Assembly: GCF_003443655.1 (NCBI RefSeq) | Contig: NZ_CP031941.1 | Coordinates: 2,661,501-2,725,500 of the forward strand | DNA: 64,000 bases | Direction: 5' to 3' | From: Nostoc sphaeroides | GTDB lineage: Bacteria > Cyanobacteriota > Cyanobacteriia > Cyanobacteriales > Nostocaceae | Shown: positions 18,731-28,554 of the stretch, piece by piece | Numbering within the stretch: position 1 is the first letter of the stretch | Layout: each line of letters starts with the position of its first letter | Notes under the pieces: generated by a model | The model's database searches: none | What the model saw: the letters and a program-made list of their open reading frames with translations, nothing else | What the model was told of the DNA's origin: nothing | Made by a program: the position numbers and the translations under genes

Positions 18731-19705
18731 TCATAACAATCCCAACTCTTCTGGAAAGCCTAGCATGATGTTTAAGTTTTGGATTGCGGCTCCCGATGCG
18801 CCTTTGCCCAAGTTGTCGAGACGAGCAACTAGCAATGCTTCTTTGGTTGTGTCATTGGCGAATACAAAAACTTGAACAATATTGGTGCCGTTCATTATGA
18901 GCGCATCCAAAAATATTCCGTCTCGCAGCAGAGTAGAATCTTGGTATGGAGCAACCTGGACAAATTTTTCACTTTGGTAGTAGTTAGTAATTACTTGATG
19001 AATAACCTCACCTGATGGTGGATTATCCAAAGTCCCCAACGGCAAAGGCACCTGAACCAGCATTCCTTGCTCAAAATCCCCTACTGCGGGTACGAATAGC
19101 GGCGGCGATGCTAACTCTGAGTAATGATGCATTTCCTTGACGTGCTTATGTCCAAACTGCAAACCGTAGATACCATAAGGATAAAGCGACTCTCCTCCAG
19201 CTTCCTGTTCATGGAAGGTATGGTATTGTTTGATCAGATTCTTTCCGCCACCAGAGTAACCTGACACTGCGTTAACGGTGATGGGAAAATTACTCTTTAA
19301 AATTCCCTTGGCAATCAACGGACGGATACAGGCTAAAAATCCTGTGGGATAACATCCTGGATTGCTGACAAACTGGGCGCTGGCGATTTTCTCTCGCTGT
19401 CCTGGATTTAGTTCAGGAAAACCATATACCCAGTTATTAGCTGTGCGATGGGCACTACTAGCATCAAGGATTTTAACCGTAGTACTACTTACTAAGCTAA
19501 CAGCTTCGCGGGCTGCATCATCAGGTAGGCAGAGAATGACAACATCGACGGCATTAATTAGTTTAGTTCGCTCAGTTGCATCCCTACGTTTAGATGCTTC
19601 AATGCTAACTAACTCGATATCATCCCGTTGATTGAGGCGTGAGTAAATCTGTAAGCCTGTGGTTCCCGATTCGCCATCAATGAAAATCTTAGGTTTAGTA
19701 ATCAT
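18731..19705 (-). CDS. argC: N-acetyl-gamma-glutamyl-phosphate reductase
   Basis: 324 residues, the short type-2 ArgC class. It has the NAD(P)-binding start KIFIDGESGTTGLQI, the catalytic Cys118 in SNPGCYPTG and the histidine region FGHKHVKEMHH. It reduces N-acetylglutamyl phosphate in arginine synthesis. Both sides are repeat-filled spacers, so it is likely transcribed alone. Confidence 0.94.
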   Translation of the reverse strand: MITKPKIFIDGESGTTGLQIYSRLNQRDDIELVSIEASKRRDATERTKLINAVDVVILCLPDDAAREAVSLVSSTTVKILDASSAHRTANNWVYGFPELNPGQREKIASAQFVSNPGCYPTGFLACIRPLIAKGILKSNFPITVNAVSGYSGGGKNLIKQYHTFHEQEAGGESLYPYGIYGLQFGHKHVKEMHHYSELASPPLFVPAVGDFEQGMLVQVPLPLGTLDNPPSGEVIHQVITNYYQSEKFVQVAPYQDSTLLRDGIFLDALIMNGTNIVQVFVFANDTTKEALLVARLDNLGKGASGAAIQNLNIMLGFPEELGLL

Positions 19706-19795
19706 GCGTCCAGCATCCTGATCTGTGAGTAGTATTATTTTGACCGATTAATACTTACTTGACCTCTAGTAAATGAATTATATTAATTTAGGACT

Positions 19796-20286
19796 TACGC
19801 ACTGTACAAATGCATCGTGATGTGCATTGACTAAAAATAGGTTATTTCAGGCTTTTCTTAATTATCGTGCGATGGTCAATACACCATGCTGTAGGGGCAC
19901 GGCGCAATGCTCATTAGTGTCAACTTAAGTTAAAATGCTTATCCCACAAGCGTTTTACCCCACCCCGCCAAAGCTACGCTTTGTCTCCCCTCCCCTTGGT
20001 AAGGGGAGGGGATTAAGGAAAGGGTTCCGAGGACTTAATTGGTAATTGAGTAGTCTTGATAAGCTGTTCCACAAATAAAATTGCATAATTAGGGCGGGCA
20101 AGATGCCCACCCGACAAGAGTTATATTCATTTTGAATATGCAAACTAGATGTGGTTTAGCTTATAACGTCATTGCCAGGGTTTCAGGTTAAGTTGACACG
20201 TATGAGCAATGCTGTGGCCTTACAAAAGATGTGGCTTTTAAACTGAGCCATATTTAGTATTTCTTGTCAATGCATAAGTCCTATAA
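19796..20286. mobile_element. TAGGACTTACGCA-type inverted-repeat element interrupted by another element
   Basis: Outer ends TTAGGACTTACGCA (19797) and TGCATAAGTCCTATAA (to 20286) face each other. A shorter uninterrupted relative lies at 50331-50417. The outer palindromic core (GCAATGCTCAT ... ATGAGCAATGC) is split at 19916/20200 by a 283-bp segment with its own inverted ends. Confidence 0.6.
19917..20199. mobile_element. nested 283-bp element with GTGTCAACTTAA ends
   Basis: Perfect 12-bp terminal inverted repeats GTGTCAACTTAA/TTAAGTTGACAC bound this segment, which splits the palindrome of the outer element. It contains GCCCACCCGACAAGAG-type and CTCCCCTCCCC modules also seen near 22300. No transposase frame is present, and no clear target duplication was found. 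Confidence 0.6.
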
Positions 20287-20704
20287 GTCAAAACAAATAA
20301 TGAAAAGAAAACACCAAAAATTGATTGTATCACCCAAACTGGTATTCTCCCTTAGTTTTTTTCAAAAGTAAAATCGGATTGCTATAGCAGAGATAAAAGT
20401 TAAATTTAAGTTTTTTGTGTTGCTCACGACATCTAAAAAATAATGAGTATGTTATCTTACTTATCGACATCATTAATGCTCTCATTTTCAGCAATTAACT
20501 TAAGTGTAAATACACTCATTGTGGTATAAACAGCCAGAGGATTTGTAAATTCTTTCTGACCAAGATATACCAGAATTTCTGGTGATTTTTCACTAAATAG
20601 CTAGTTGAAATCAACGAATTTATAGTACCTGATATCACACTAATTTGTGATATCAGGTACTACAAAATCCGTTAGACCAAGCCATTCTAGCTGTTTTCAA
20701 TTGT
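20287..20704. other. AT-rich spacer upstream of the GloVer gene
   Basis: No gene is seen. The only strong structure is the hairpin at 20624-20661. Confidence 0.5.
20624..20661. repeat. 15-bp perfect hairpin
   Basis: Arms AGTACCTGATATCAC (20624-20638) and GTGATATCAGGTACT (20647-20661) pair exactly around an 8-nt loop. It has no U-tract. It lies about 275 bp upstream of the exported GloVer gene and might be an operator or a small mobile-element end. Confidence 0.6.
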
Positions 20705-20941
20705 ATGGAATACATATCTGTTGAGGAGTGCAAAGTCTTGCGCCTCATAGCGGATTGCACCCATACGAGAATCGCTATCCCCATTCTGAGGGAGATCCAT
20801 AAAAATAAATCTCCAGCCTTATTAAAACGAATAAGCGACTACGCCCACAGTGAAATCACCTTCGGCAAAGCAGTCTTAAAAATTAGGCTGGAGATTTATT
20901 TCGGGTTCGTGTCTGAGCAAACTTTTGTAGGAGTTAAGTGA
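20705..20941 (+). CDS. doubtful small ORF upstream of the GloVer gene
   Basis: This is a 78-residue frame whose TGA overlaps the GTG of the next gene (GTGA), the pattern of translational coupling. I recognise no family. A 17-bp inverted repeat (20803-20819 and 20885-20901) lies inside it, which suggests a mobile remnant rather than a conserved protein. It is listed with low confidence. Confidence 0.2.
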   Translation: MEYISVEECKVLRLIADCTHTRIAIPILREIHKNKSPALLKRISDYAHSEITFGKAVLKIRLEIYFGFVSEQTFVGVK

Positions 20942-22113
20942 ACAAGATGAAACTGTACAAACAACGTCAAAGCAAAAATAGCGTATTGATTTTAACTTCT
21001 CTGGCTGTGTTGGCGTCTCCAATGGTATTGCCCTTGCAACAAGCCTCTGCACAAACATTAACAACCGTTGTAAATTTCAACGGTACTAATGGAGCAGCCC
21101 CAAGAGCAGGTGTGCTTCCAGGGAAGGATGGCAATCTTTATGGAACCACTTCCGCAGGTGGTTCGCAAAATCAAGGAACAGCATTCAAATTAACTGGTTC
21201 TACTTTTAGTACTCTGACCACACTAGTTAACTTCACTGGAACCAATGGAACTAACCCAGTTGCTAGATTATTCCAGGCAAGTGATGACAATCTATATGGT
21301 GCAACCTTTACAGGTGGTACAAATAACCTCGGTACGTTGTTTAAGTTGGAAAAAACAACTTTTACAAACTTGACAACTCTTTTAAATTTCAATGGCACTA
21401 ATGGAGCCAACCCAGCAGGTCGATTGATTTCAGATAGCGATGGCAAAAATTTGGTGGGTATAACTTCTGCTGGTGGGGTCAACGGCAGAGGGACTGTATT
21501 CAGGATTCCTCTGACTGGTGGTGTCCCTACTATCTTAGTTAACTTCAACGGTACTAATGGAGCAACTCCATTAGCAAGGTTGCAATTAGGTAGTGACGGA
21601 AACTACTATGGCAGCGCCTCAGCAGGTGGAGCAACTAATGATGGTGTGGTATACAAGTTAACTTCCGCAGGAGCAATAACTTCATATAACTTTAGTGGCG
21701 CTAATGGGCGAAATCCCCGGTCTGCATTAATTGAAGATGGTGGATTTCTTTATGGCACAAGTTTTCTGGGTGGAGCCAGTAATCGAGGAGCTATATTCAG
21801 GTTTCCGGTCGGTGGCGGTACACCAGTTTTAGTTGCCAGTTTTAATGGTAGCAATGGGGCCAACCCCACAGCTGCACTCACAAAAGGACGCGACGGTAAC
21901 TTCTACGGTACGACTTCTACAGGTGGTGCAAATAATAAAGGAGGCATCTATCGGTTGACACCTGGAGGAACCCTCACTTTGTTGGTTAGTTTTAATGGCA
22001 CGAATGGGGCAACGCCAGAGTCTACCCTAATTCAATTTAATGGTGCATTTTACGGTACTACCTCTGCTGAAGGCGCTTCTGGAGGAGGAACTGTGTTTAA
22101 ATTTACACCATAG
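20938..22113 (+). CDS. exported GloVer-repeat beta-propeller protein
   Basis: 391 residues from a GTG with AGGAG four bases upstream; an ATG at 20947 is an alternative. A signal peptide ends near residue 39 (LPLQQASAQT). The mature protein is about eight repeats of some 45 residues with the pattern VNFNGTNGANP...L..G.DGNLYGTT..GG..N.GT.F.L, which is the GloVer choice-of-anchor tandem repeat. This predicts a secreted propeller. Its ligand is unknown. Confidence 0.82.
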   Translation: MNKMKLYKQRQSKNSVLILTSLAVLASPMVLPLQQASAQTLTTVVNFNGTNGAAPRAGVLPGKDGNLYGTTSAGGSQNQGTAFKLTGSTFSTLTTLVNFTGTNGTNPVARLFQASDDNLYGATFTGGTNNLGTLFKLEKTTFTNLTTLLNFNGTNGANPAGRLISDSDGKNLVGITSAGGVNGRGTVFRIPLTGGVPTILVNFNGTNGATPLARLQLGSDGNYYGSASAGGATNDGVVYKLTSAGAITSYNFSGANGRNPRSALIEDGGFLYGTSFLGGASNRGAIFRFPVGGGTPVLVASFNGSNGANPTAALTKGRDGNFYGTTSTGGANNKGGIYRLTPGGTLTLLVSFNGTNGATPESTLIQFNGAFYGTTSAEGASGGGTVFKFTP

Positions 22114-22531
22114 CCTCAAATACAATCTACCTGCCTAATAAATAGTAGAACGTAGATTAGAAAAATGTGGATTTTTCCATTTTCAGATATTTACGCTTAC
22201 TGAACTATCTGAAAGTGGAAAAGACATTCGTAGATAACCAAATTGCTTGATGATGGAGCAAAACAATTAATCAGATTGTTTTACTGTCGCGCAAATAAGA
22301 TTGCACAACTAGGGCGGGCTTTTCGGCCCACCCCACAAGAGATTCATTTTTTTGAGGATGCAAATTAAAAGATTTTTAGCTTACTGAGAAATTATCAAAG
22401 CTACAATCTGATTTTTGTGCTTCAACAATAGACATCTCCAGAAATTAAATATGTGTTATTTAGAACTTTTGTAGAGACGTAGCAATGCTACGTCTCTACG
22501 TGTTTCCACCGTTAATTGTTCAGGTGAACGG
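22114..22531. other. spacer between convergent GloVer and glpK genes
   Basis: There is no gene. It contains an AGGGCGGGC...GCCCACCCC hairpin module (about 22311-22336) shared with 20090-20125, and the 14-bp-stem palindrome at 22471-22499. Confidence 0.6.
22471..22499. terminator. GTAGAGACG palindrome downstream of glpK
   Basis: Arms GTAGAGACGTAGCA and TGCTACGTCTCTAC form a 14-bp stem with a single-base loop. The same GTAGAGACG family recurs after other genes (29161 after egtD), so a terminator role is plausible but inferred. Confidence 0.5.
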
Positions 22532-24082
22532 CTACTCCTCCCAAGCGAGAGTGCGTTTCACTGCCTTTTGCCAAGTAGCAAAGTTGGATAATGGGGCATC
22601 GCTCCCCGGCTCAAACACCCGTTCAATTTGTCGTTGTTCCACCAGTGCTTCATAGCTCTCCCAAAATCCTACAGCTAAACCTGCTGCAAATGCTGCACCC
22701 TGAACGGTCGTATCGCGCATTACCGGACGTTCAACTGGAATACCTAATATATCAGCTTGGAACTGCATCAGAAAATTATTCTCGCAAGCACCACCATCTA
22801 CCGTTAATCGCCCAACTGGAGTACTGCTAGATGCATTAATCGCCTGTACTACTTCTAGAACTTGATAAGCGATCGCTTCCAATACGGCGCGAACTAGATG
22901 CTCTGGTTGTACACTGGCGGTAATGCCGAAAAAGGCTCCCCTCGCGCTCATATCCCAGTAAGGTGCGCCTAGCCCACTAAATGCAGGCACAAAGTAAACT
23001 CCGCCATTATCTGCTACCTGATTTGCCATCGCTTCACTTTCAGCAGCAGTTTTAATCAGCTTCAGGCGATCGCGTAACCATTGAATACAAGCTCCACTAG
23101 TAAACATACTACCTTCTAAGGCATAGCCTACATCTAAAATTCCCTTCGGATTTGCTTGTGTCCATGCCACTGTGGAAATAAGTTGATGGTGCGATCGCAC
23201 AATTTGATCACCTGTATGAGCGACTAAAAAACTACCAGTCCCGTAAGTACATTTCATTAAACCGGGGCGATCGCAGCCATGACCAAATAGAGCAGCTTGT
23301 TGATCCCCCAAAATGGCAGTAATGGGAATTTCAGCGCCCAACAAAGTAGCATCAGTAACTCCAAATACTCCTAAACTCGGCTGAATCTGGGGCAAAATAT
23401 GCGCCGGAATCTGAAATAGCTCCAGTAAATTCTCATCCCACTCACAAGTTTTGAGATTCATCAACATTGTCCGGCTGGCGTTGCTGTGATCAGTAGCATG
23501 GACTTTCCCACCTGTCAGGTTCCACAGCACCCAGGTATCAATAGTACCTGCTAAGACATTGTTCAGGTCAACATCTGTAAACTTGTCTAATAGCCACCTG
23601 AGCTTAGTAGCAGAAAAGTAGGCATCGATGATTAACCCGGTGCGATCGTAAATTTCGTTAGCGTAGCCTTGCTGTTGCAATTGGTGGCAAAGGGGAGCAG
23701 TGCGGCGATCTTGCCAGACAATCGCTTTATGGAGTGGTTTACCAGTAGTTTTGTCCCAAATCAAACAGGTTTCGCGCTGTACAGTCAGTCCCAAGGCTGC
23801 GATCGTAGATGGAGCAATCTGGGCATTGCCAATTGCGGTTTCCATCACCCAACACGTATCCTGCCAAATTTGTTGAGGGTCATGTTCTAACCATCCGGGC
23901 TGAGGATAATACTGAGTTAGTTCTTTGTATGCCTGCCCAAGAATCTTGCCGTCTGCGTTAAATACAAAGGCGCGGTTGCCTGTTGTACCTAAGTCCAGTG
24001 CTAAGATGTAGCCCAATGATGGAGTTGTGTTGCCAAGTGTATGCATAGCTGCTTTGACATGCTGTGTAGGCGATTTTAGCAA
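22532..24082 (-). CDS. glpK: glycerol kinase
   Basis: 516 residues with FGGY-kinase hallmarks: the ATP-binding start LALDLGTTGNRAF, the glycerol-binding region TVQRET and WQDRRT, CTYGTGSFLVAHTG, and the C-terminal VQGAAFAAGLAVGFW. It makes glycerol-3-phosphate from glycerol and ATP. An alternative start is the internal Met at residue 13 (MHTLGNTT). No glpD or glpF gene is adjacent. Confidence 0.95.
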   Translation of the reverse strand: MLKSPTQHVKAAMHTLGNTTPSLGYILALDLGTTGNRAFVFNADGKILGQAYKELTQYYPQPGWLEHDPQQIWQDTCWVMETAIGNAQIAPSTIAALGLTVQRETCLIWDKTTGKPLHKAIVWQDRRTAPLCHQLQQQGYANEIYDRTGLIIDAYFSATKLRWLLDKFTDVDLNNVLAGTIDTWVLWNLTGGKVHATDHSNASRTMLMNLKTCEWDENLLELFQIPAHILPQIQPSLGVFGVTDATLLGAEIPITAILGDQQAALFGHGCDRPGLMKCTYGTGSFLVAHTGDQIVRSHHQLISTVAWTQANPKGILDVGYALEGSMFTSGACIQWLRDRLKLIKTAAESEAMANQVADNGGVYFVPAFSGLGAPYWDMSARGAFFGITASVQPEHLVRAVLEAIAYQVLEVVQAINASSSTPVGRLTVDGGACENNFLMQFQADILGIPVERPVMRDTTVQGAAFAAGLAVGFWESYEALVEQRQIERVFEPGSDAPLSNFATWQKAVKRTLAWEE

Positions 24083-24410
24083 TACACGTCAAATTAGATA
24101 TACATTATTTTGGGTACATTTTAAATTCCCTGTTGACATAGCGTTGCGCTTACCTTGCTGTGTCCGCCTCAAATCCCAGATCCTTCACAACGTTGCAGGA
24201 CGCTGTGCATTTTAATTATGTGTAAGTAAATCGACACAAAAAATCATGATATAAATGCTGCGATCGAGGGAATATTACACACAACTTTATACTAGTTTTA
24301 GTATTAATTTCTGTGACAACGTACAAAGTGTCACTTTCTTCAAATTTGATTATGATACTAAAGTTTTATACTTCGCATATCAAAAGTAATAGTAAAATTT
24401 CAAACCATCG
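24083..24410. other. spacer between divergent glpK and CPBP gene
   Basis: No gene is seen. It presumably includes the glpK promoter, but no motif is clear. Confidence 0.5.
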
Positions 24411-24536
24411 CTGACAATTCAGGTTATGTGGAAAAGTCCACCAAAAACCTAACCCCCTTCCCGTGGCGGGAAGGGGGAAAATTCAAAGTCTTTCTCCTTT
24501 TAGGAGAGAGGTTTTCCAGATGACCTGAATTGTCAG
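24411..24536. mobile_element. MITE-like element, CTGACAATTC family (copy 2)
   Basis: 126 bp with ends CTGACAATTCAGGT and ACCTGAATTGTCAG. The flanking 9-mers AAACCATCG and AAACTATCA differ at two positions, consistent with an old 9-bp duplication. It lies 29 bp upstream of the likely start of the CPBP protease gene and may have altered its promoter. Confidence 0.75.
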
Positions 24537-24565
24537 AAACTATCAAAATACAACAAAACTTTAGC

Positions 24566-25255
24566 ATGTTCAAACTTAACCTAAATCGAAATGCACTACT
24601 AGCTCTGTTATTGCTTGTGCCAGTTCCGAGCATTGGTGTTGCAACTCAACTGTATATGCTCCCCGGCTTGAAAGGACATTTAGTAGCTTTATTATCTAAA
24701 ATTTGGATGTTGGTACTACCCATTATTTGGTTGTTATTTATCGATAAAGAGAATTTAAAAGCCGAATATCCTAAAAGACGCGATTTGTTAGCTGGAGTCG
24801 GATTAGGGCTACTGATGCTATGCATCATGTTGATTGTTTATTGGCTACTGGGCGCAAAGTGGATAGATGTTGAATATGTTCGTGATAGAGCAACGCAAGT
24901 TGGATTGGACAGTTTTGTAGTTTACTTAGTAGGTTCAGCGTACTGGATATTTGTCAATTCTTTACTTGAGGAATTTGTCTGGCGTCGGTTTGTCTATCGC
25001 CAATGTGAAATATTGGTATCGAGTCCTTTAGCTGTAATACTATCTGCACTGTTTTTTACAATCCATCACATTGTTGGTTTGGCAGCTTACTTTGACTGGC
25101 GTGCGACAACATTATGCTCATTGGGCGTGTTTTTAGCAGGAGCGATTTGGTCATGGTGCTACTTAAATTATTGCTCAATCTGGCCTGGATACATCAGCCA
25201 TATTTTTGCAGATATAGCAATTTTCCTAATTGGCTGGCAACTTATTTTTGCTTAA
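24566..25255 (+). CDS. CPBP-family intramembrane protease
   Basis: About 229 residues from the ATG at 24566; the frame runs further upstream only into the mobile element. It has around seven hydrophobic segments. The family's motif 1 is LLEEFVWRRFVYRQ (EExxxR) and motif 2 is the FTIHHIVGLAAYF histidines, which together form the Abi/CAAX-type glutamic protease site in the membrane. Members process prenylated proteins or bacteriocin-like peptides, but the substrate here is unknown. Confidence 0.85.
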   Translation: MFKLNLNRNALLALLLLVPVPSIGVATQLYMLPGLKGHLVALLSKIWMLVLPIIWLLFIDKENLKAEYPKRRDLLAGVGLGLLMLCIMLIVYWLLGAKWIDVEYVRDRATQVGLDSFVVYLVGSAYWIFVNSLLEEFVWRRFVYRQCEILVSSPLAVILSALFFTIHHIVGLAAYFDWRATTLCSLGVFLAGAIWSWCYLNYCSIWPGYISHIFADIAIFLIGWQLIFA

Positions 25256-25332
25256 CAAAGATGTCGCGTCACTTACTTAGAGAAGCAACGCGATCGCTCC
25301 AAATTTCAAACTCAAAATTAAAAATTATAAGT

Positions 25333-25433
25333 CAATACAGTTCAGATAAGACCAAAACACTTGTAGAGACGGCGATTTATCGCGTCTTAAAACCCACGAT
25401 TTAGTAGAAATAGCGCTTAACTGAACCGTATTG
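25333..25433. mobile_element. MITE-like element, CAATACGGTTCAG family (copy 3)
   Basis: 101 bp with ends CAATACAGTTCAG and CTGAACCGTATTG, flanked by the exact 10-bp duplication AATTATAAGT (25323-25332 and 25434-25443). The interior diverges from the other two copies but keeps the GTAGAGACG module. Confidence 0.88.
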
Positions 25434-25468
25434 AATTATAAGTCATCAATCTACAAGAAAGTAATTAA

Positions 25469-26638
25469 TTAATTAAACCCTCTCAAAATCATGTGTTTTT
25501 TTAAGTCAAAACTGATTAAACCTTCTTCTTGTAATTTGCCGATCAATCGTGTAATTGTAACCCTGGTAGTGCAGCAAGCGCTAGCAATATCTTCGTGAGT
25601 AAAGCGAACACTTAGGCGACTTCCCTCCGGCACAGTTTCACCAACTTCCTGTTTTAAAAGTTGTAATAAATGGTGTAAGCGCTCTTGTACCCGTCGTCTT
25701 CCACAAATCACTAAAAAAGATTCTGTTTGGCGTAAGCGCTGATTAATTTTTGGTAAAAGGATATGGCTCAGGTTGGGGGAAGCTGCTATCTCTGCTGCGT
25801 AAATTGACACCAACTCAACATCAGAGAGGGCTGTTGCTTGGTAAATGTTTAGAGATGTCAAACTAGAGCCAAAAACCATTTCTGGTGTTGCCAATCCTAT
25901 TAAAACTTCTTCACCCGTTTCACAGTAAGTACTAAGTTTGACCAAACCCTGACAAACATACAAAATTACTAATGGGTTAAGGGGAATAGTTTCTCCTTTA
26001 GAATATTTTTGCACAGCGCGATCGTACAAGAGGTTGCTATCGTTTTTGACAACTGTTGATTCTGCTCCTTTCCGTTCAGAAATATTACGTAACACCCAGC
26101 GTAAAGAGGTTGCCTTACCCTGCGCATTCCGGGCAACTGCCACTGTCAAAGCTGCATCAAATAACTCGCCATGATGTTGTTGCAAGCGTATCAATAGCTC
26201 TTTAACTCTGTCTGATTGAGATAGTTCGATAAGTTCGTTACGGAGATGCTGACGTTCTTCTAGAGGGACGAAGTTAATCATTGGTTTGCCCACCAAAAAT
26301 TGCTTTGAAATATTGAGCAATTTAGCTGCGGTGAAGTTAGCTTCTTGAATGATTCCTTGTGTATTAGTCACTAAATAAGCGTCAGGCGCAAACTCGAATA
26401 ATTCTTGATAGTGTTGGCGTTCTTTTTCTAAGCAATTCCGTGTTTGTAATAGTTCCTCATTTTGCTGATGGAGTTCCTCTGCTGCTAACTGCACTACCTT
26501 TGAGGTGTTATAGAGTTCCTTAAAAGCTTGCGGTAGCAGATCAGGTGAAATCCAAGGTAATACACTAGCAGTTTGATATAAATCTGCCAAACGATTGTGC
26601 AATGTTTCTGAGCGTTGGATAAATTTTTCTATGTTCAC
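25469..26638 (-). CDS. PAS domain-Crp/Fnr family transcriptional regulator
   Basis: 389 residues. Residues 1-75 are helical, followed by a PAS domain (about 76-190: ELFEFAPDAYLVTNTQGIIQEAN ... LRNISERKGAE). Then come a cNMP-binding-like beta roll (about 200-310) and a winged HTH (TRVTITRLIGKLQEEGLI). A PAS sensor in front of a Crp-type regulator is unusual outside cyanobacteria. The cAMP-contact residues of CRP are not evident, so its signal is probably sensed by PAS. Confidence 0.85.
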   Translation of the reverse strand: MNIEKFIQRSETLHNRLADLYQTASVLPWISPDLLPQAFKELYNTSKVVQLAAEELHQQNEELLQTRNCLEKERQHYQELFEFAPDAYLVTNTQGIIQEANFTAAKLLNISKQFLVGKPMINFVPLEERQHLRNELIELSQSDRVKELLIRLQQHHGELFDAALTVAVARNAQGKATSLRWVLRNISERKGAESTVVKNDSNLLYDRAVQKYSKGETIPLNPLVILYVCQGLVKLSTYCETGEEVLIGLATPEMVFGSSLTSLNIYQATALSDVELVSIYAAEIAASPNLSHILLPKINQRLRQTESFLVICGRRRVQERLHHLLQLLKQEVGETVPEGSRLSVRFTHEDIASACCTTRVTITRLIGKLQEEGLISFDLKKHMILRGFN

Positions 26639-26776
26639 CTTAAATTCCCGCTACTTACTTGCAGAGTCGAAGCAAAAAATCTACTAGGTAAATTATTGGA
26701 AAAATTGCAGCATTCCATATTATAAATTCAACTAGTTCTGAACTGTAATTATTATTCAATAGAACCTATAACAGTA

Positions 26777-26896
26777 GGGAACTCCAAAAAATAAATTATT
26801 CCACATTCAAGTCGTTGACTGTTGACTGAAAACTCGTGAACCGTCAACGGTCAACAGTGAACAATAGCAATGGAATATTTTTTACTTGGAAGTCCC
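26777..26896. mobile_element. MITE-like element, GGGAACTCC family (copy B, 2 heptamers)
   Basis: 120 bp with a 3-bp target duplication GTA (26774-26776 and 26897-26899). It has two GTTGACT heptamers, one fewer than copies A and C, which explains most of its shorter length. Confidence 0.88.
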
Positions 26897-27270
26897 GTAT
26901 GTCTATTCTAGGTTTTCAACAACTTATGTCTCATAGCACTACATGTGGTATAGTTTTGTAAATTACATGTATTGCATTTAACCTAAACGATCAAAGCAGA
27001 TTGAATCTAGGGAATTAAAGAGTGTCCATTGATAACTTTTGCACTCAGATGTTTTTTTACAAAAAAGCTTACAGCATTTTGCTAAGGATTATTTCTACCT
27101 ATAGTGGGAAGATTTGTTAAACTCAGCTAAATACAAATCCAAAATCCTCTGACCTCAGATTATGCTAATTTGTGATTAAAGTTATAAGCCAGTCACAATT
27201 ATGGCTTGCAGAGAAATTAGATAAAACAACACAGTTAGAAAACTCTGGATCTCAACTTTAAGTTCCTATT

Positions 27271-27399
27271 CCAATACTGCGTAGGTTTTGGTGCATAGTC
27301 ATTGAAGATCCCCCTTAGTCCCCCGATAAATTGGGGGAAAATAAGCTCCCCAATTTATCGGGGGTTGGGGGGATAGACTCAAAACCTACGCAGTATTGG
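27271..27399. mobile_element. MITE-like element, CCAATACTGCG family
   Basis: 129 bp with perfect 19-bp inverted ends (CCAATACTGCGTAGGTTTT at 27271-27289 and its complement at 27381-27399). It has an exact 8-bp target duplication TTCCTATT (27263-27270 and 27400-27407). The interior is a large palindrome of CCCCCGATAAATTGGGG type. A lone end occurs near 44812. Confidence 0.88.
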
Positions 27400-28032
27400 T
27401 TCCTATTCTTGTTTAACCCACTTTCTCATTCTCCCAATGAATGATTTAGTGCTAATAATAATTGTTTCCATGATTACTCAGAATAACTGATAATCTTTTC
27501 CTCAACTTCCCTCACAAGCATCAAGCTACTACTACCAAAGATATATAGTCTAAGTTAAGTTTATTTGTGCTTATGAAGACATTTTTTTGAAGAAAAAGAT
27601 TCCTGACTTCTTAGAAAAGTCGGAAATCTGAGCTTTTCGATTTTCACAAATCTATTAAGGAACTATCTGGCATAAGCAAGAGTAAGACTAATGGATATTA
27701 ATAAGTTAAAAATATTTGTATAGGATATCACAGAAGAACTTAACAAGTATCCGCTTCTTTAGTTAGAGGATAAATCAACCAGTAAGCTGTTGTAATTTAA
27801 AAATGCGTAACAGCTTATTAACGCGCAAGTTATAAGGAGTGATAGGTGAGGTGTAAATACTATAAAATCTCATCTCATCACTTTTTTTTACTTACTTCAG
27901 TTTACAGCGCTGATCAAGTAATTGAATTACACGACTCCCAACTCACTACTTCCCGTCTCAGTCGTGATTTAAATAACTGAAAACTGCTGTAGTATTCTTC
28001 CTGAACGCATATACGTACTTTTATAAAAAAAA

Positions 28033-28058
28033 CTTCATAAAAGTCAGCTTTTATGAAG
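28033..28058. repeat. 11-bp perfect hairpin
   Basis: CTTCATAAAAG and CTTTTATGAAG pair around the loop TCAG, with an A-run on one side. It could be a terminator on the minus strand, but no gene ends nearby. Confidence 0.5.
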
Positions 28059-28554
28059 ACTTTATATATTGTTAGTTTTAGTTCATTAAATATGTGATTT
28101 ATTAGCTGACTTACTGAAAATTGTATTTTTCAAAAACTTCAGTAAAATTTCTATTTCAATAATCAAAGAATACAACTAAATTATTAATAGTTGTGCTGGC
28201 TTAATTGATGAATAAATGTCAATTATTTCAGGTGTATCTATTTACCGGCTCTCTATAAGATCGATTCCGTAATTATAGAATAACCCCTCTCTAAAAGGAG
28301 AGTAAACTTTAGCTTTCCATTACCTTGTTGTAAAGGTAAATGAAGGGGTTAAGTTTTTGTGAGTGAATCGATGTACTAAGCTGCGTTCAAATCTAAAGCA
28401 TAGCTACTAGTCAATTCATCTAAAAATCGCTGTAATTAGGTTTTCTTTAACGGCGGAGTGATTTCTCTTGGAAAATCACGGTTTTATTTCCAACTGAGAA
28501 CAAATACAACTTTTTGAAGCTTTAAACATTTATTAACCGATTTGAGAAATCCCC

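Larger units (their letters stand above)
26639..28554. other. 1.9-kb gene-free region with several mobile elements
   Basis: No credible gene is seen on either strand. It contains a GGGAACTCC element (26777-26896), a CCAATACTGCG element (27271-27399), a hairpin (28033-28058) and a further inverted-end segment, ATCGATTC...GAATCGAT, at about 28259-28373 around a CTCTCTAAAAGGAGAG module. Confidence 0.65.
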
